DNA of 64,000 nucleotides, taken from Aplectana chamaeleonis (taxonomy: Eukaryota; Nematoda; Chromadorea; Rhabditida; Cosmocercidae). Below are positions 63,298 to 64,000 of this stretch, one piece after another. Within the stretch, counting starts at the first letter, position 1. Each line of letters begins with the position of its first letter. Under the pieces are notes generated by a model, which saw nothing but the letters and a program-made list of their open reading frames with translations, was not told the origin of the DNA and made no database searches. Position numbers and translations under genes: made by a program. The stretch spans positions 1,102,001 through 1,166,000 of the forward strand of contig JAPDOI010000174.1 in assembly GCA_029168955.1 (NCBI GenBank), written 5' to 3'.

Positions 63298-63793
63298 AAG
63301 GCAGTGTTCACGATAATCTTCGATTTTGAGATTAATAGCTAAATCGATTGCTTGGCCCCCGGGTAGAAAATAAATAACGAAGGAATCGAGAAAAACGCAC
63401 CAGAAGGTCACGAAATCCTTTACTCTCACCCCAACTCTTTACTCTCACAGGAAATGTTCGTTGTGACAATGAAATCATTTGTGGGCCCGTCCTTTGCGAT
63501 TCTCTACTCTTTACTGCTCCGTGGTCTTCTTCGGACCCTACCTAGTAATATTTTGCCTGGATTCATTGCATAGATTCTTCCATTTTCGACTGATCCCATT
63601 TTTCACCGGTGACAACCACCGTGAACATGTTCATTCAACTGGACAACTAGTCCAGGCCAGAGATTAATGTCACTGAAATATGACGTTTTAGTGCGTTTCT
63701 CGCCGTTTCTTCGCAATTTCTGTAACAGTCGGTGGCCAACGATTTGTTTTGAAGGGAAAACTCAGGAACGAAAATCATCGTGAACACTGCCTT
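63298..63793 (-). mobile_element. MITE family B
   Basis: TG|AAGGCAGTGTTCACGATAAT ... AATCATCGTGAACACTGCCTT|TA, 496 bp, family B interior (TTGGCCCCCGGGTAGAAAAT, GTTGTGACAATGAAATCATT). Last of a chain of elements from 61459. Confidence 0.87.
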
Positions 63794-64000
63794 TAAGGTA
63801 TCACAACACCAAACAACACCCATCAATTGTCCAATTCCTCTGTAAATGTAACAAAATAAAATATCTTTCTTCCGTAACACTAATAAAGAGTGTAACTCTT
63901 CTATAAAAAGAGAAAATTAGACTTTGAAAATAACAACACCTGGGCCGAAGCACAGGTAGGCTAAAATAGTAGGTAAAAGCCCTTTGCCGAATTCGGCCTA
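63794..64000. other. Window end, nothing recognised
   Basis: AT-rich sequence with no repeats, exons or element ends. Confidence 0.4.

Noticed and set aside
58679..64000. N-terminal exons of the cotransporter
   Set aside because: Looked for family landmarks of TM1-TM7 (such as GANISGD) on the minus strand and saw none. The interval is mostly MITEs and hAT3.

Overview
The window looks like repeat-rich genomic DNA of a nematode, most likely a clade V strongylid (hookworm-like). This is inferred from short introns (58-131 bp) with TTTCAG-type acceptors, RTE-clade retrotransposons of the kind abundant in strongylids, and a dense load of small TA-target elements. I see no bacterial operons, rRNA, tRNA, CRISPR or viral genes.

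Host genes. The right third holds one clear gene on the minus strand: the 3' half of a cation-chloride cotransporter of the SLC12 NKCC/NCC type. I assembled it from 12 coding segments between 58167 and the stop at 41514. They cover the last membrane segments (about TM8-TM12) and the whole cytosolic C-terminal domain. The N-terminal exons are not visible and probably lie beyond 64000. Its small introns are interrupted by three large ones. One (about 45.3-55.0 kb) carries a 42-bp minisatellite and a pile of nested transposons. One intron is GC-AG. Two weaker host candidates are an acidic-tailed two-exon 3' gene end at 2394-2657 (+) and an open 3' exon-like frame at 40892-41215 (+), tail to tail with the cotransporter.

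Mobile DNA. Two full-length RTE-type retrotransposons (15142-18416 and 34742-38020) keep target-site duplications, but both are broken by frameshifts and stops. Two Tc1/mariner-type transposase relics (7125-8617 continuing at 11927; 30049-31458) are present, and a third scrap is at about 18481-18623. Three hAT-like elements (8618-11918, 25792-28652, 60041-61387) have CAGG...-type ends and 8-bp duplications. More than twenty non-autonomous elements share AAGGCA-type ends and TA targets. They fall into several interior families (called A-G here), often nested or chained end to end. Further families are the CAATACCGC foldback elements (J), the CTATACTT-ended elements (L), a TA-flanked 650-bp pair (M), a 400-bp pair with TAA-like targets (H) and one tRNA-like SINE.

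Tandem repeats. The most striking feature is three minisatellites with exactly 42-bp units: 2925-3290, 19407-22544 and 45526-47540. A fourth region (13880-14340) has spacing near 42. The largest array, about 74 units, carries a 14-bp palindrome containing the CRE octamer TGACGTCA in nearly every unit. Because 42 is divisible by three and the units lack stops, these arrays make long but probably meaningless open frames on both strands.
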